The notes below the pieces were generated by a model that worked only from the letters and a program-made list of their open reading frames with translations, was not told the origin of the DNA and made no database searches. Shown one piece after another: positions 25,107-34,341 of a stretch of 64,000 nucleotides of DNA; position 1 is the first letter of the stretch, and every line of letters begins with the position of its first letter. The position numbers and the translations under genes were made by a program. Source of the stretch: Actinopolymorpha singaporensis (GTDB lineage: Bacteria; Actinomycetota; Actinomycetes; Propionibacteriales; Actinopolymorphaceae); contig NZ_LT629732.1 in NCBI RefSeq assembly GCF_900104745.1, forward strand, positions 3,831,981 to 3,895,980. The letters are read 5' to 3'.

Positions 25107-27620
25107 ATGAGCGAACCCAGCCGAGACGGCCACGCCGCGGCGGACACCTACGATTTCCACACCATCCAGGGCAAATGGCTGCCGGTGTGGCAGCGGATGG
25201 ACCCGTTCCGGGCCGACCGGCTCGCGGGTGACGACCCGGCGGCGCAACCCGACACCCGCGAGCGGCGCTACCTGCTCGACATGTTCCCGTACCCCTCCGG
25301 CGACCTCCACATGGGCCACGGCGAGGCGTACGCCTTCGGTGACCTGCTGGCCCGCTACTGGTTCCAGCGCGGCTACAACGTCCTGCACCCGATCGGCTGG
25401 GACGCGTTCGGGCTGCCGGCGGAGAACGCCGCTATCCGGCGCAACGCCCACCCCGCCGAGTGGACGTACGCCAACATCGACACCCAGGCGGAGTCGTTCA
25501 AGCGGTACGCCGTCTCCTTCGACTGGTCCCGGCGGCTGCAGACCTGCGACCCGGCCTACTACCGCTGGACGCAGTGGCTGTTCCTGCGCCTGTACGAACG
25601 CGGCCTGGCCTACCGCAAGGCGTCCTACGTCAACTGGTGCCCGACCGACCAGACGGTGCTGGCCAACGAGCAGGTGATCGCCGGCAACTGCGAGCGCTGC
25701 GGCTCGCCGGTCACCAAGCGTGAGCTGACGCAGTGGTACTTCAAGATCACCGACTACGCCCAGCGGCTGCTCGACGACATGGAGCCGCTGGAGGGCCACT
25801 GGCCCGAGCGCGTGCTGAGCATGCAGCGCAACTGGATCGGCCGGTCCGAGGGCGCCTACGTCGACTTCGCCGTCGAAGGACGCGAGGAGCCGGTCACCGT
25901 CTTCACCACCCGGCCGGACACCTTGTTCGGCGCGACGTTCTTCGTGGTGGCGCCGGAGTCGAAGCTGGCGGCCGAGCTGGTGACGGCTGACCAGCGGGAG
26001 GCGTTCGAGACCTACCTCGAAGAGGTCAAGCGCACAACCGAGATCGAGCGGCTGTCCACCGAACGCGAGAAGACCGGCGTCTTCCTCGGCGTACACGCGG
26101 TCAACCCGGTCAACGGCCAGCGGATCCCGATCTACGCCGCCGACTACGTGCTGGCCGACTACGGCACCGGGGCGATCATGGCGGTCCCGGCGCAGGACCA
26201 GCGCGACTGGGACTTCGCCCGGCGGTACGACCTGCCGATCGTTCGCACGGTGCAACCGCCGGCCGACTTCGAGGGGGAGGCCTTCGTCGGTGACGGGCCG
26301 GCGGTCAACTCCGCCAACGCCGAGGTGAGCCTGGACGGTCTCGGCGTGGATGAGGCGAAGACGACCATCATCTCCTGGCTGGAGAGCAAGGGCCTCGGGC
26401 GTGGTGCGGTGACGTTCCGGCTGCGCGACTGGCTGGTGTCGCGGCAGCGTTACTGGGGTGCACCGATCCCGATCGTGCACTGCTCCACCTGCGGGGAGGT
26501 GCCGGTCGCCGACGAGCAGCTGCCGGTGGAACTACCCGACCTGCGTGGTGCCGACCTGTCCCCGAAGGGCACCTCGCCGCTGGCGGCCGCAAGCGACTGG
26601 GTCGAGGTGGATTGCCCGAAGTGTGGTGGGACGGCGCGCCGGGACACCGACACGATGGACACCTTCGTCGACTCCTCGTGGTACTACCTGCGTTACTGCT
26701 CACCGAACGACGAGGAGCGTCCGTTCGACCCCGACGACGTTCGCCGGTGGATGCCGGTCGACCAGTACGTCGGCGGTGTGGAGCACGCGATCCTGCACCT
26801 GCTGTACAGCAGGTTCTTCGTCAAGGTGCTGCACGACCTGGGCGTGCTCGACTTCACCGAACCGTTCAAGGCGCTGCTCAACCAGGGCCAGGTCATCAAC
26901 CAGGGCAAGGCGATGAGCAAGTCGCTGGGCAACGGTGTCGACCTGGGTGAGCAGCTCGCGATGTACGGCGTGGACGCGATCCGGCTGACGATGGTGTTCG
27001 CCGGTCCGCCCGAGGACGACATCGACTGGGCCGACCTGTCGCCGGCGGGTTCGCTGCGCTTCCTGCAGCGCGCCTGGCGGGTGGCCGGCGACGTGACGAG
27101 CGAGCTGGGTGCCGACCCGGCCGACGGTGACCGCGCGCTGCGCAAGGTCACCCACGCGGTGATCAAGGAGGTCACCGAGCACGTCGAGTCGTTCAAGTTC
27201 AACGTCGCGGTCGCCCGGCTGATGGAGTTGGTCAACGCCGTACGCAAGGCGATCGACTCAGGACCCGGCCCGGCCGACCCCGCGGTGCGGGAGGCGGCGG
27301 AGGCGCTCGCGGTGATGCTCAGCCTGGTCGCGCCGTACACCGCCGAGGACATGTGGGAACGCCTCGGTCACGAGCCGACGGTGGCGTTGGTGGGCTGGCC
27401 GACCTACGACGCCGACCTTGCTGCGGCGGAGACGCTGACCGCGGTGGCTCAGGTCGCCGGGAAGCTGCGGGACAAGTTCGAGGTGTCTCCGGACATCTCC
27501 GAGGACGAGCTGCGTCAACTCGCCCTTGCCTCCGAGCGGGTGCAGAGCGCGCTGGCCGGCCGGGAAATCCGCAAGGTGATCGTGCGGGCACCGCGGCTGG
27601 TCAACATCGTCCCGGGCTAG
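25107..27620 (+). CDS. leuS: Leucyl-tRNA synthetase, complete, with editing domain
   Basis: Charges tRNA-Leu with leucine; 837 residues from the ATG at 25107 with AGGA upstream. Class I motifs: [20 protein letters not shown] (HIGH as HMGH near 65) and KAMSKSLGN (KMSKS near 601). The CP1 editing domain is complete: TTRPDTLFG near 267 and [19 protein letters not shown] near 353, with the Asp that positions mischarged amino acids. Cys-rich zinc elements NCERCGSPV and CSTCGEVP plus CPKCGGT are present. The C-terminus ends [10 protein letters not shown]. The N-terminal style ([35 protein letters not shown]) differs from the usual actinobacterial LeuRS, resembling the type found in other phyla, so acquisition by transfer is likely. 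Controlled by leader 1. Confidence 0.93.
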   Translation: MSEPSRDGHAAADTYDFHTIQGKWLPVWQRMDPFRADRLAGDDPAAQPDTRERRYLLDMFPYPSGDLHMGHGEAYAFGDLLARYWFQRGYNVLHPIGWDAFGLPAENAAIRRNAHPAEWTYANIDTQAESFKRYAVSFDWSRRLQTCDPAYYRWTQWLFLRLYERGLAYRKASYVNWCPTDQTVLANEQVIAGNCERCGSPVTKRELTQWYFKITDYAQRLLDDMEPLEGHWPERVLSMQRNWIGRSEGAYVDFAVEGREEPVTVFTTRPDTLFGATFFVVAPESKLAAELVTADQREAFETYLEEVKRTTEIERLSTEREKTGVFLGVHAVNPVNGQRIPIYAADYVLADYGTGAIMAVPAQDQRDWDFARRYDLPIVRTVQPPADFEGEAFVGDGPAVNSANAEVSLDGLGVDEAKTTIISWLESKGLGRGAVTFRLRDWLVSRQRYWGAPIPIVHCSTCGEVPVADEQLPVELPDLRGADLSPKGTSPLAAASDWVEVDCPKCGGTARRDTDTMDTFVDSSWYYLRYCSPNDEERPFDPDDVRRWMPVDQYVGGVEHAILHLLYSRFFVKVLHDLGVLDFTEPFKALLNQGQVINQGKAMSKSLGNGVDLGEQLAMYGVDAIRLTMVFAGPPEDDIDWADLSPAGSLRFLQRAWRVAGDVTSELGADPADGDRALRKVTHAVIKEVTEHVESFKFNVAVARLMELVNAVRKAIDSGPGPADPAVREAAEALAVMLSLVAPYTAEDMWERLGHEPTVALVGWPTYDADLAAAETLTAVAQVAGKLRDKFEVSPDISEDELRQLALASERVQSALAGREIRKVIVRAPRLVNIVPG

Positions 27621-27658
27621 GGCGTCCCAGGGTGTGTGCGCACCGCCCCTGGGAAAGG

Positions 27659-27697
27659 CGGGCGAGGTCGGCCGCGGAGACGGCCGGCCTCGCCCGC
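27659..27697 (+). terminator. Long hairpin after the first leuS
   Basis: GCGGGCGAGG-T-CGGCCG pairs with CGGCCG-G-CCTCGCCCGC around a short loop, 38 bases after the stop codon. No U-run. It should separate the two leuS transcription units, in line with the second unit having its own promoter and leader. Confidence 0.7.
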
Positions 27698-28008
27698 ACC
27701 TCGCCCGCACCCCGACTGCCCGTGGATCGGCCGATCGCGCGTACGCGGCAAGCGCGCGTCCCGCCGGCAGCCGCGGGCCCTCTCGTGCTCGCCCACCGCT
27801 TGCAGCGCGTCGCCCAGGCTGGTGAGGACCCCGGCGGCATCGACTATGCCGCTGGGGGCCTGCCGCAACAGCCTCGGCGCCGGCTCACTACGACCTCGCA
27901 GGCGGCGTTCCCCGGCCCGGTCGCCGGGGAACGCCGTCGTTACGCCGATCGGTGGCTCAAGGGGCCCGGGTTCGGACATTCATGCTGCGCCCACGGGGGC
28001 CAAAAGGC
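27698..28008. other. Non-coding spacer between the two leuS units
   Basis: No gene with a credible start was found. On the minus strand, around 27780-27860, a stretch encodes LGDALQAVGEHERARG, which looks like one tetratricopeptide repeat; with no start or flanking repeats it is at most a remnant of a regulator. The right end carries the promoter of leader 2. Confidence 0.4.
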
Positions 28009-28020
28009 TATCCTCCTGGC

Positions 28021-28056
28021 ATGTCGGTGGTCCTGCTCCTTACCGGGCCGCGCTGA
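28021..28056 (+). CDS. Leucine leader peptide 2 (MSVVLLLTGPR)
   Basis: Eleven residues with the same Leu codon run CTG CTC CTT (28033-28041) and the same Pro-Arg-stop ending as leader 1. The -10 TATCCT (28009-28014) is six bases before the ATG, so this too should be a leaderless message. Only the Leu block and the end are conserved between the two peptides (MRTA versus MSVV, IE versus TG), indicating selection on the Leu codons and RNA rather than on the peptide. Confidence 0.75.
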   Translation: MSVVLLLTGPR

Positions 28057-28117
28057 CCTCAGCGGGTGCTCTGCACCGCGTCGGCGCGGCGAACCCCTCT
28101 GCGTGAGGGGTTTCTTC
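28051..28117 (+). promoter_or_regulatory. Leucine attenuator in front of the second leuS
   Basis: Same layout as the first copy. Hairpin 1: CGCTGA (28051-28056) with TCAGCG (28059-28064). Hairpin 2: GCGGGTGC (28062-28069) with GCACCGC (28073-28079); its loop TCT differs from copy 1 while pairing is kept. Terminator: AACCCCTC (28092-28099), loop TGCGT, GAGGGGTT, then TTCTTC. The U-run is weaker than in copy 1. Confidence 0.65.
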
Positions 28118-28179
28118 ATGTCCGGCCACCGGTGATCAGCGACCTTGCGCGATCGCCGCCGACCCTCGGGCGGTGCACC

Positions 28180-30552
28180 ATGACCACAGCCGACCCCACC
28201 AAGCCCCACGACGGCGTCGCGTCCGAACCCGCCTACCGCTACGACGGACCGCTGGCCGGTCGGATCGAGGCGCGTTGGCAGGCGTTCTGGACCGAGCACG
28301 GGACGTTCCACACCCCTAACCCCGCCGGCGATCTCGGCCCCGGCGCCTACGACGGCAACCGGCAAGCCGGGGTTGACAGGGCGCGGGCGGACGCCCCGAA
28401 GTTCTACGTGCTGGACATGTTCGCCGGCCCGTCCGGCTCGCTGCACGTCGGCCATCCGCTCGGCTACGTGGCGACCGACGTCTACGGGCGGTACCTGCGA
28501 ATGCGCGGACACAACGTGCTGCACGCGTTCGGGTTCGACGCGTTCGGCCTGCCCGCCGAGCAGTACGCGGTCCAGACCGGCCGGCATCCGCGGGATACCA
28601 CCGAGGCCAACATCGCCACCATCCGCCGGCAGTTGCGGCGGCTGGGCCTGGCCCACGACGATCGCCGCGGCGTGTCGACCACCGACGTGGACTTCTACCG
28701 CTGGACGCAGTGGATGTTCCTGCAGATCCATGGGGCGTGGTACGACGACGAGCGCAAGCAGGCCCGGCCGATCGCCGAGCTGGAGAAGGAGTTCGCGACC
28801 GGACGGCGAGCCGTGCCCGGGGGGCGTGGCTGGAACACGCTGTCCGTCCACGAACGCCGCGCCGTGCTGGACGCACACCGCCTCGCCTACCTGGCGGACG
28901 TTCCGGTCAACTGGTGCCCCGGCCTGGGCACTGTGCTGGCCGACGAGGAGGTCACCGCGGAAGGACGCAGCGAACGCGGGAACTACCCTGTCTTCGCCCG
29001 CACGATGCGGCAATGGATGCTGCGCATCACCGCCTACGCCGACCGGCTGGTCGACGACCTGGACCTGCTGGACTGGCCGGAGCCGATCAAGACTCAGCAA
29101 CGCAACTGGATCGGCCGCACCCGCGAGCAGGGCGAGGTGACGTACCGACTGCACGACTGGTTGTTCAGTCGGCAGCGCTACTGGGGCGAGCCGTTCCCGA
29201 TGGTGTACGACGAGCACGGCCCGGTCGCGCTGCCGGAGTCGATGCTGCCGGTCGTGTTGCCGCAGACCCCGGACTACGCGCCCACCACCTACGATCCCGA
29301 CGACGCGTCGTCGGAGCCGGTCGCGCCGCTGGGTCGGCTGACCGACTGGGTGGAGGTCACCTTGGACCTGGGCGACGGTCCGCGCACCTACCGGCGGGAG
29401 ACCAACACGATGCCGCAGTGGGCCGGCTCGTGTTGGTATGAGTTGCGCTACCTCGATCCGCACAACGCCGAGCGGTTCTGTGATCCGGCGCTGGAACGGC
29501 ACTGGCTGGGCAGCCGCGGCGGTACCGACCCGGGCGGGGTCGATCTGTACGTGGGCGGGGTCGAGCACGCCGTACTCCACCTGCTGTACGCACGCTTCTG
29601 GCACAAGGTGCTGTACGACCTGGGTCACGTGTCGAGCCGGGAGCCGTTTCGCCGGCTGGTCAACAACGGCTACATCCAGGCGTACTCCTACACCGACGAG
29701 CGAGGGGTTCACGTGCCCGCCGCCGAGGTGGTCGAACGCGACGGCACCTTCTGGTGGCGGGACCGGCCGGTCACCAGGTCGCTGGGAAAGATGGGCAAGA
29801 GCCTGCGCAACATGGTGACCCCCGACGAGTTGTGTGACCGCTACGGCGCGGACACCTTCCGGGTGTACGTCATGGCGTCCGGACCTTTGCAGGCGTCGCG
29901 CCCGTGGGACCCGCGCGGCATCGTCGGGGCGCAGCGCCTCCTGCAGCGGGTGTGGCGGAGCCTGGTCGACGAGGAGACCGGCGCGCCGAGGATCACCGAC
30001 CGGCCCGCTGGCGAGGAAACGCTTCGCCTGCTGCACACGACGATCGGGGGTGTTCGCGACGACCTGGACGCGCTGAGCTTCCACACCGCCGTCGCCCGCC
30101 TCACGACACTGTCCCGCCACGTCGCGGGCCTGGGTGGCGAGGTGCCGACGGAGGTGGCCCGCCCCATGGTGTTGATGCTCGCGCCGTTCGCGCCGCACCT
30201 GGCCGAGGAACTGTGGCACCGACTGTGCGCTGAGAAGGCCAGGCCAGAAGGAGCCTCGCGAGAGTGGAAGGCCACTTCGGAGGAGAGGGCGCCACGACAG
30301 GCAGCGTCGCTGGCGTACGTGCCCTATCCGGAGGCGGATCCGGCCTACCTCGGTGCGGAGGTGGTGACCTGCGTGGTGCAGGTCTCGGGCAAGCTGCGAG
30401 GCAGGCTCGAGGTGCCGCCGGACATCACCGCGGACGAGCTGCGTCGACGCGCGCTTGACATCGAGCCGGTGCGCCGGGCGCTGCACGGTCGCGCCGTCGA
30501 CCGCGTGGTCGTGCGTCCTCCTCGGCTGGTCAACATCGTGCCCGCCGGGTGA
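28180..30552 (+). CDS. leuS: Leucyl-tRNA synthetase lacking the CP1 editing domain
   Basis: Second LeuRS, 790 residues, of the usual actinobacterial type ([40 protein letters not shown], and the insert [11 protein letters not shown]). HIGH is LHVGH near 88; KMSKS is [10 protein letters not shown] near 537, normal for this type. The striking point is at 309-330: [20 protein letters not shown] runs straight into [10 protein letters not shown]. In the first LeuRS about 180 more residues lie between these landmarks. Both editing signatures (TTRPDTLFG and GTGAIMAVP) are absent. The catalytic core, anticodon-binding domain and C-terminal [13 protein letters not shown] end are complete, and the frame is clean. 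It probably charges tRNA but cannot hydrolyse mischarged norvaline or isoleucine. An insensitive spare for drugs acting on the editing site is possible. Confidence 0.88.
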   Translation: MTTADPTKPHDGVASEPAYRYDGPLAGRIEARWQAFWTEHGTFHTPNPAGDLGPGAYDGNRQAGVDRARADAPKFYVLDMFAGPSGSLHVGHPLGYVATDVYGRYLRMRGHNVLHAFGFDAFGLPAEQYAVQTGRHPRDTTEANIATIRRQLRRLGLAHDDRRGVSTTDVDFYRWTQWMFLQIHGAWYDDERKQARPIAELEKEFATGRRAVPGGRGWNTLSVHERRAVLDAHRLAYLADVPVNWCPGLGTVLADEEVTAEGRSERGNYPVFARTMRQWMLRITAYADRLVDDLDLLDWPEPIKTQQRNWIGRTREQGEVTYRLHDWLFSRQRYWGEPFPMVYDEHGPVALPESMLPVVLPQTPDYAPTTYDPDDASSEPVAPLGRLTDWVEVTLDLGDGPRTYRRETNTMPQWAGSCWYELRYLDPHNAERFCDPALERHWLGSRGGTDPGGVDLYVGGVEHAVLHLLYARFWHKVLYDLGHVSSREPFRRLVNNGYIQAYSYTDERGVHVPAAEVVERDGTFWWRDRPVTRSLGKMGKSLRNMVTPDELCDRYGADTFRVYVMASGPLQASRPWDPRGIVGAQRLLQRVWRSLVDEETGAPRITDRPAGEETLRLLHTTIGGVRDDLDALSFHTAVARLTTLSRHVAGLGGEVPTEVARPMVLMLAPFAPHLAEELWHRLCAEKARPEGASREWKATSEERAPRQAASLAYVPYPEADPAYLGAEVVTCVVQVSGKLRGRLEVPPDITADELRRRALDIEPVRRALHGRAVDRVVVRPPRLVNIVPAG

Positions 30553-30580
30553 GGGCGGTGCGTCCGCCAAGGCGCCGCTG

Positions 30581-31105
30581 TCAGTCGTCACCTCCGGTCC
30601 TCCCGACCACCTTGCCGGGATCGAAGGCGTAGGCGACCATCCAGTGCGGCAGGACTCGCACGTAGACGATGTCCTCACCCCAACTGGTCGGCGAACTGCC
30701 GTAGTGATGCACCAGGTGGTCCTCCACCGGCCGCCAGTCCGGGTGGTCGGGTGGTAGGAACTCCGCCACGCCGTGGGTGAACACGCCCAGGTCGTCGCCG
30801 CGCAGATGGGCGACGCTGGCGTCGGGACGGGCGCGCAGGTGGCGGGTCTTGACCGCCGTGCCCGAAGTGGTGAAGACCCATCGGCCACGCAGGAAGTGCC
30901 CGTCGACCGCGCTGATCCGGGACGCACCGCCTGCGGTCACGGTGGCGACCGACAAGGTGCACATGCCGGTGAGGACACCGCACAGTTGGCGTGCGGTCAG
31001 GGTGCGCTCGGGGGTGACGATGGAACGCAGGTGTTCGCTGGAGTGGGGGAGGGAGGAATCAAGCATGCGCTGGAGTTCCTCGACGTCGCTGTCGGTTTCG
31101 TCCAT
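30581..31105 (-). CDS. Pyridoxamine 5'-phosphate oxidase-like protein
   Basis: Predicted flavin- or F420-binding split-barrel protein of 174 residues. Core strands are visible as LCGVLTGMCTLSVATVTAGG, RISAVDGHFLRGRWVFTTSG and the segment TAVKTRHLRARPDASVAHLR (about 83-102), which is the usual cofactor phosphate-binding stretch. VTPERTLTARQ near the start is of unknown role. Such proteins reduce small molecules or bind cofactors; substrate unknown. It converges with the second leuS (28 bases between stops) and is divergent from the degV-like gene. Length is within the family's normal range. Confidence 0.75.
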   Translation of the reverse strand: MDETDSDVEELQRMLDSSLPHSSEHLRSIVTPERTLTARQLCGVLTGMCTLSVATVTAGGASRISAVDGHFLRGRWVFTTSGTAVKTRHLRARPDASVAHLRGDDLGVFTHGVAEFLPPDHPDWRPVEDHLVHHYGSSPTSWGEDIVYVRVLPHWMVAYAFDPGKVVGRTGGDD

Positions 31106-31285
31106 GCCGGAACGGTCTCACGGCCCGCCGACAACCGGCACCGGCGTGCGCCAGTAGCGCTGTGGGACTGATGCCAGGCCGAGTACACGTCTTCGTCGGC
31201 AGATTCGACCGGCAGTCGAGCACGGCCTTCGGGATTGCTGATCGAACACCGGACGCGCTCGTCCGCCGGCGGTTACATTTCTCTC

Positions 31286-32140
31286 GTGGCGGGACACGTG
31301 GCCCTGGTGACGGACTCGACCGCGCACCTCGATGGCCGAGAGATCGCCGACTACGGAATCTCCGTCGTGCCGACGCAGGTGACGGTCGGGTCCACCACGT
31401 ATGCCGACGGGGACCCCGAGGTGACCCGCCTGGTCACCGACTCACTACGCCGCGGCGAACACGTCCGCACCGCCCGCCCGTCGCCGATGGAGTTCCTGGC
31501 CGGCTACACCGCCGCGGCACGTACCGGCTGCTCGGCGGCGGTCTCGATCCACCTGTCCGGTGACCTGTCCGGCACCCACGACGCCGCCCGGTTGGGCGCT
31601 GTCCAGGCGCCGCTGCCGGTCGCCGTGGTCGACTCCCGCCAGGTGGGCATGGGTCTCGGCTTCGCCGTGCTCGCCGCCGCGGACGCCGCCGAACGCGGCG
31701 CGGACGCCGCGGAGGTGGTCGACCTGGCGCGGGCGCGTGCCGCCGCCACCGAGACGTACCTCTACGTCGACTCCCTCGACTACCTGCGCCGGGGCGGGCG
31801 GATCCGGCTCGCCCAGGCGGTGGTGAGTTCGGCGCTGCCGTCGAGGCCCATCCTGCAGGTACGCGACGGCCGGGTCACACCGTGCGCGAAGGTGCGCACA
31901 GGGGGCAGGGCGATGGTCGAACTCGAGCGCCTCGCGCTGGGATGTGCCGGCATCCGCAGCGTCGAGGTCGCGGTGCATCATCTCGGAGCGCCGATCCTCG
32001 CGGGTGAGCTGGCCGCGCGGCTGCGGCGCCGCGTACGCCGGCTCGTCCGCATCGTGGTCCGCGAGGCGGCCAGCGGGATCGGCGCGCACGTCGGGCCGGG
32101 CATGGTCTCGGTCGTCGTCTCGCCCACCGACGTCGGCTGA
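31286..32140 (+). CDS. DegV-family fatty acid-binding protein
   Basis: Cytoplasmic two-domain protein of 284 residues that binds a fatty acid; in Firmicutes the family (FakB) presents fatty acids to a kinase. VALVTDSTAHL (about 5-15) is the DegV start signature. TARPSPMEFLAGY and SIHLSGDLSGTHDAARLGA (about 85-103) form the ligand-binding loops. LYVDSLDYLRRGGRI (about 155-169) matches the conserved LxxLxxGGRI, and GAHVGPGMVSVV (about 265-276) is the C-terminal signature. The GTG at 31286 lies six bases after a -10 TACATT, so a leaderless message is likely. DegV genes often lie beside comEA/comEC in actinobacteria, as here. Confidence 0.93.
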   Translation: MAGHVALVTDSTAHLDGREIADYGISVVPTQVTVGSTTYADGDPEVTRLVTDSLRRGEHVRTARPSPMEFLAGYTAAARTGCSAAVSIHLSGDLSGTHDAARLGAVQAPLPVAVVDSRQVGMGLGFAVLAAADAAERGADAAEVVDLARARAAATETYLYVDSLDYLRRGGRIRLAQAVVSSALPSRPILQVRDGRVTPCAKVRTGGRAMVELERLALGCAGIRSVEVAVHHLGAPILAGELAARLRRRVRRLVRIVVREAASGIGAHVGPGMVSVVVSPTDVG

Positions 32141-32198
32141 TCTCGCGCCGGCCTCACGGGTCGTACGCCACTGCCCGCGTGCCCTACCCTGGGCGACC

Positions 32199-33140
32199 GT
32201 GAGCGCAGGTGGGACGTCGCGTCGGGACATGCTGGCCGCGATCGGCGACAGATACCAGATCCCGGTCGAGGACATGGCCGCGGTGCCGGCCCAGGGTGCC
32301 GCCAACGACGTGTACTTCCTCGGCGACCACCTGGTCCTCCGGATCCCACGTGGCGGCGGCGCCCGGCTGGCCGAGCTCGCCAAGGAGGCAACGATCATCC
32401 CCGCCGTGCGCCGGGTGGGGGTGCGTACGCCGGCAGTGGTGACGTACGACGACAGCTGTTCGGTCGTCAACGTGCCCTACCTCGTGGTCGAACGCGTCCC
32501 GGGTCGTGACCTGGCCGCTCTGGGTGCCGAACCCCGGACGGCAGGCGACACCTACCGGGACGTGGGGGTTGGTCTGGCACGTCTGCACCAGCTCACTCGC
32601 GCGCGCGTGGGCTCGCTACCGGGTGTGTCGCAACTGCCGGAGGACGACCCGCGGGCGCACGTGCTCCGGCTGGCTGAGAAGGGGTACGTCGACGTCGACA
32701 CCGCCGGCTGGCTGGTCGGATGGTTCGACCGGTTGGAGCGCTGGCGGCCGGTCGACGTGGTGCCGGTCATCGTGCACGGTGACGTCTCTCCCACCAACGT
32801 CGTCGTCGAGAGTGTCGCCCCCGAGCGTGCCACCCTGGTGGACTGGGGCGACGCGGCCTGGGCGGATCCCGCCGTCGACTTCGCGAAGCTGCCGTTGCGC
32901 GCGGTGCCGTACGCCCTGCGGGGTTACCTGGACGAGGTGCCGCCGCGGGCGCTGGCGGAGGCCGAGCGCGCCTGGTCGGCGAGGGTGCTCTGGTACCACC
33001 TGTCCTGGGCGCTGCACCGCGTCGGCGACGTGCCGGCAGAGCCCGAACGCGTGTGGACCAGGCCGCCCGCGAGCCGCCTGTTGGAGCTGCTGCGGTTCTT
33101 CGCCGCCTCGCCGCCCGCGCCGTGGCCCGATCTGGCCTGA
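32199..33140 (+). CDS. Phosphotransferase of the APH/choline kinase fold
   Basis: Protein of 313 residues with a kinase-like fold. VYFLGDHLVLRIPRGG (about 36-51) carries the ATP-binding Lys/Arg region, where LRIPR replaces the usual VxK. The catalytic loop is VHGDVSPTNVVVE (about 192-204), with the Asp and Asn of HxDxxxxN, and the metal-binding Asp is in LVDWGDAAWADP (about 213-224). The substrate is unknown: antibiotics, sugars or choline-type molecules are all phosphorylated by relatives. A -10 TACCCT ends eight bases before the GTG start, so the message may be leaderless. It lies between the degV-like gene and comEA. Confidence 0.85.
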   Translation: MSAGGTSRRDMLAAIGDRYQIPVEDMAAVPAQGAANDVYFLGDHLVLRIPRGGGARLAELAKEATIIPAVRRVGVRTPAVVTYDDSCSVVNVPYLVVERVPGRDLAALGAEPRTAGDTYRDVGVGLARLHQLTRARVGSLPGVSQLPEDDPRAHVLRLAEKGYVDVDTAGWLVGWFDRLERWRPVDVVPVIVHGDVSPTNVVVESVAPERATLVDWGDAAWADPAVDFAKLPLRAVPYALRGYLDEVPPRALAEAERAWSARVLWYHLSWALHRVGDVPAEPERVWTRPPASRLLELLRFFAASPPAPWPDLA

Positions 33141-33342
33141 CGACGCTGACGCTGACAGACACCGTCTGACACCGGCTGACGCCGAGACGCCGATGCCGAC
33201 CTGACGTCGGCTGACCTGGGGCCGGTCCGATCGACCGGCGATCCGGCCGGATTCTTGTCCACAGGCCGCCGACCGGCCGGCTCGTCCACAGGCCCTTCGC
33301 GTTGCCCGCAACGGCATCCGCGTTCTTCGTAGCGTCGTCCGC
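33141..33342. other. Intergenic region upstream of comEA with two DnaA-box-like sites
   Basis: The left part is a run of short CTGAC-containing repeats (33141-33215). A perfect actinobacterial DnaA-box sequence TTGTCCACA is at 33255-33263, and TCGTCCACA is at 33282-33290, 27 bases apart and both within GTCCACAGGCC. The -10 TAGCGT (33330-33335) is seven bases before the GTG at 33343. No gene was found. Confidence 0.55.
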
Positions 33343-34341
33343 GTGTTGCGTCGACGGTCTCCTCCCCAGCACCGGGCGAGGCCCGACGAGACCGCCCGTG
33401 CGGTCCGCCGGGTCCATTCGCTTCGCCGGTCACCTCCGCGTGCCGAGGGTGTCGCTGGGGGCTGGGTGCCGCAGCTCCCCGCTGAACGGGTTCGTGTCGC
33501 CAGGGCTCGAGCCGGTGCGGCACCGGGCGGAACGTCGTCGCGGGTGTGGCCGAAGGAAGGCGAGGAGCACATGCGGCAGCCCGACTACTACGCCGAAGAG
33601 GAACGGCCCCACCGGCCGCTCGACGACCTCGCCCAGGACCACTTCGCCCGGGACGACTTCGCCCGGGACGACGAGCTGCCGGCGGACGCGAGCGAACTGT
33701 CGCCGACCTGGGCGCTGCGCCGGGGCCATGTCGTGGTGCTGGCCCTCGTCCTGCTGCTGGCGGTCATCGGGGCTGCCGTGATGGTGATCCGGGACCGTCC
33801 CGTACGCGAGACGGTCAACGGGTCGGTGGCCCGTCCCACGGTGCTGGCGACGCCGGTGTCGGCGTCGGCACCGGCCGGCTCACCAACTCCGCAGCCGTCG
33901 CCGACGCTGGTGGTGCACGTGGCGGGCAAGGTACGCCGGCCGGGAGTGGTGCACCTGCCGGGCGGATCCCGGGTGTTCGACGCGCTCACCGCCTCCGGTG
34001 GAGCGTTGCCCGGAACCGACCTCGACACGGTCAACCTCGCCCGCCCCTTGCTCGACGGCGAACAGGTGCTGGTGGGCGTGACGCCACCGCCCGGCGCACC
34101 GGCCGCGGCCGGCGGAGGCCCGAGTGCGGGGCCCCCGTCGGCTGGCGCCCCGCTCGACCTCAACTCCGCCACCTCCGCGGAGCTGGAGGAGTTGCCGGGA
34201 GTGGGTCCGGTGCTCGCGCAACGGATCGTGGACTTCCGCACCGAGCACGGGCGGTTCGTCGACGTGGAGGACTTGCGAGAGGTCTCCGGGATCGGCGAGC
34301 GCACCTTCGCCGAGCTGCGCGACAAAGTGACGGCACGATGA
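33343..34341 (+). CDS. comEA: ComEA-type DNA-binding competence protein
   Basis: Membrane-anchored protein for DNA uptake that would hand double-stranded DNA to ComEC. It has a cytoplasmic N-terminal part, one membrane helix (HVVVLALVLLLAVIGAAVMV, about 129-148), a Pro/Thr linker, an SLBB domain (TLVVHVAGKVRRPGVVHLPG, about 190-209) and a C-terminal helix-hairpin-helix DNA-binding domain (LDLNSATSAELEELPGVGPV, about 271-290; IVDFRTEHGRF). With the GTG at 33343 it has 332 residues. An ATG at 33571 after GAGGAG would give 256. I favour the long form because actinobacterial ComEA proteins often have an Arg-rich cytoplasmic start and a -10 sits seven bases before it. Its stop overlaps the comEC ATG. 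Confidence 0.85.
   Translation: MLRRRSPPQHRARPDETARAVRRVHSLRRSPPRAEGVAGGWVPQLPAERVRVARARAGAAPGGTSSRVWPKEGEEHMRQPDYYAEEERPHRPLDDLAQDHFARDDFARDDELPADASELSPTWALRRGHVVVLALVLLLAVIGAAVMVIRDRPVRETVNGSVARPTVLATPVSASAPAGSPTPQPSPTLVVHVAGKVRRPGVVHLPGGSRVFDALTASGGALPGTDLDTVNLARPLLDGEQVLVGVTPPPGAPAAAGGGPSAGPPSAGAPLDLNSATSAELEELPGVGPVLAQRIVDFRTEHGRFVDVEDLREVSGIGERTFAELRDKVTAR

Noticed and set aside
29770-29800. KMGKS in the second LeuRS as an inactivating change of KMSKS
   Set aside because: Actinobacterial LeuRS of this type normally have KMGKS, so it is not a defect.
27940-30927. A 995-codon open frame on the minus strand opposite the second leuS
   Set aside because: It is the GC-driven shadow of leuS; the translation is low-complexity and lacks any domain, while the plus strand has all LeuRS motifs.
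33255-33290. Replication origin
   Set aside because: Only two DnaA-box-like sites, no AT-rich unwinding region and no dnaA, dnaN or gyrB nearby.
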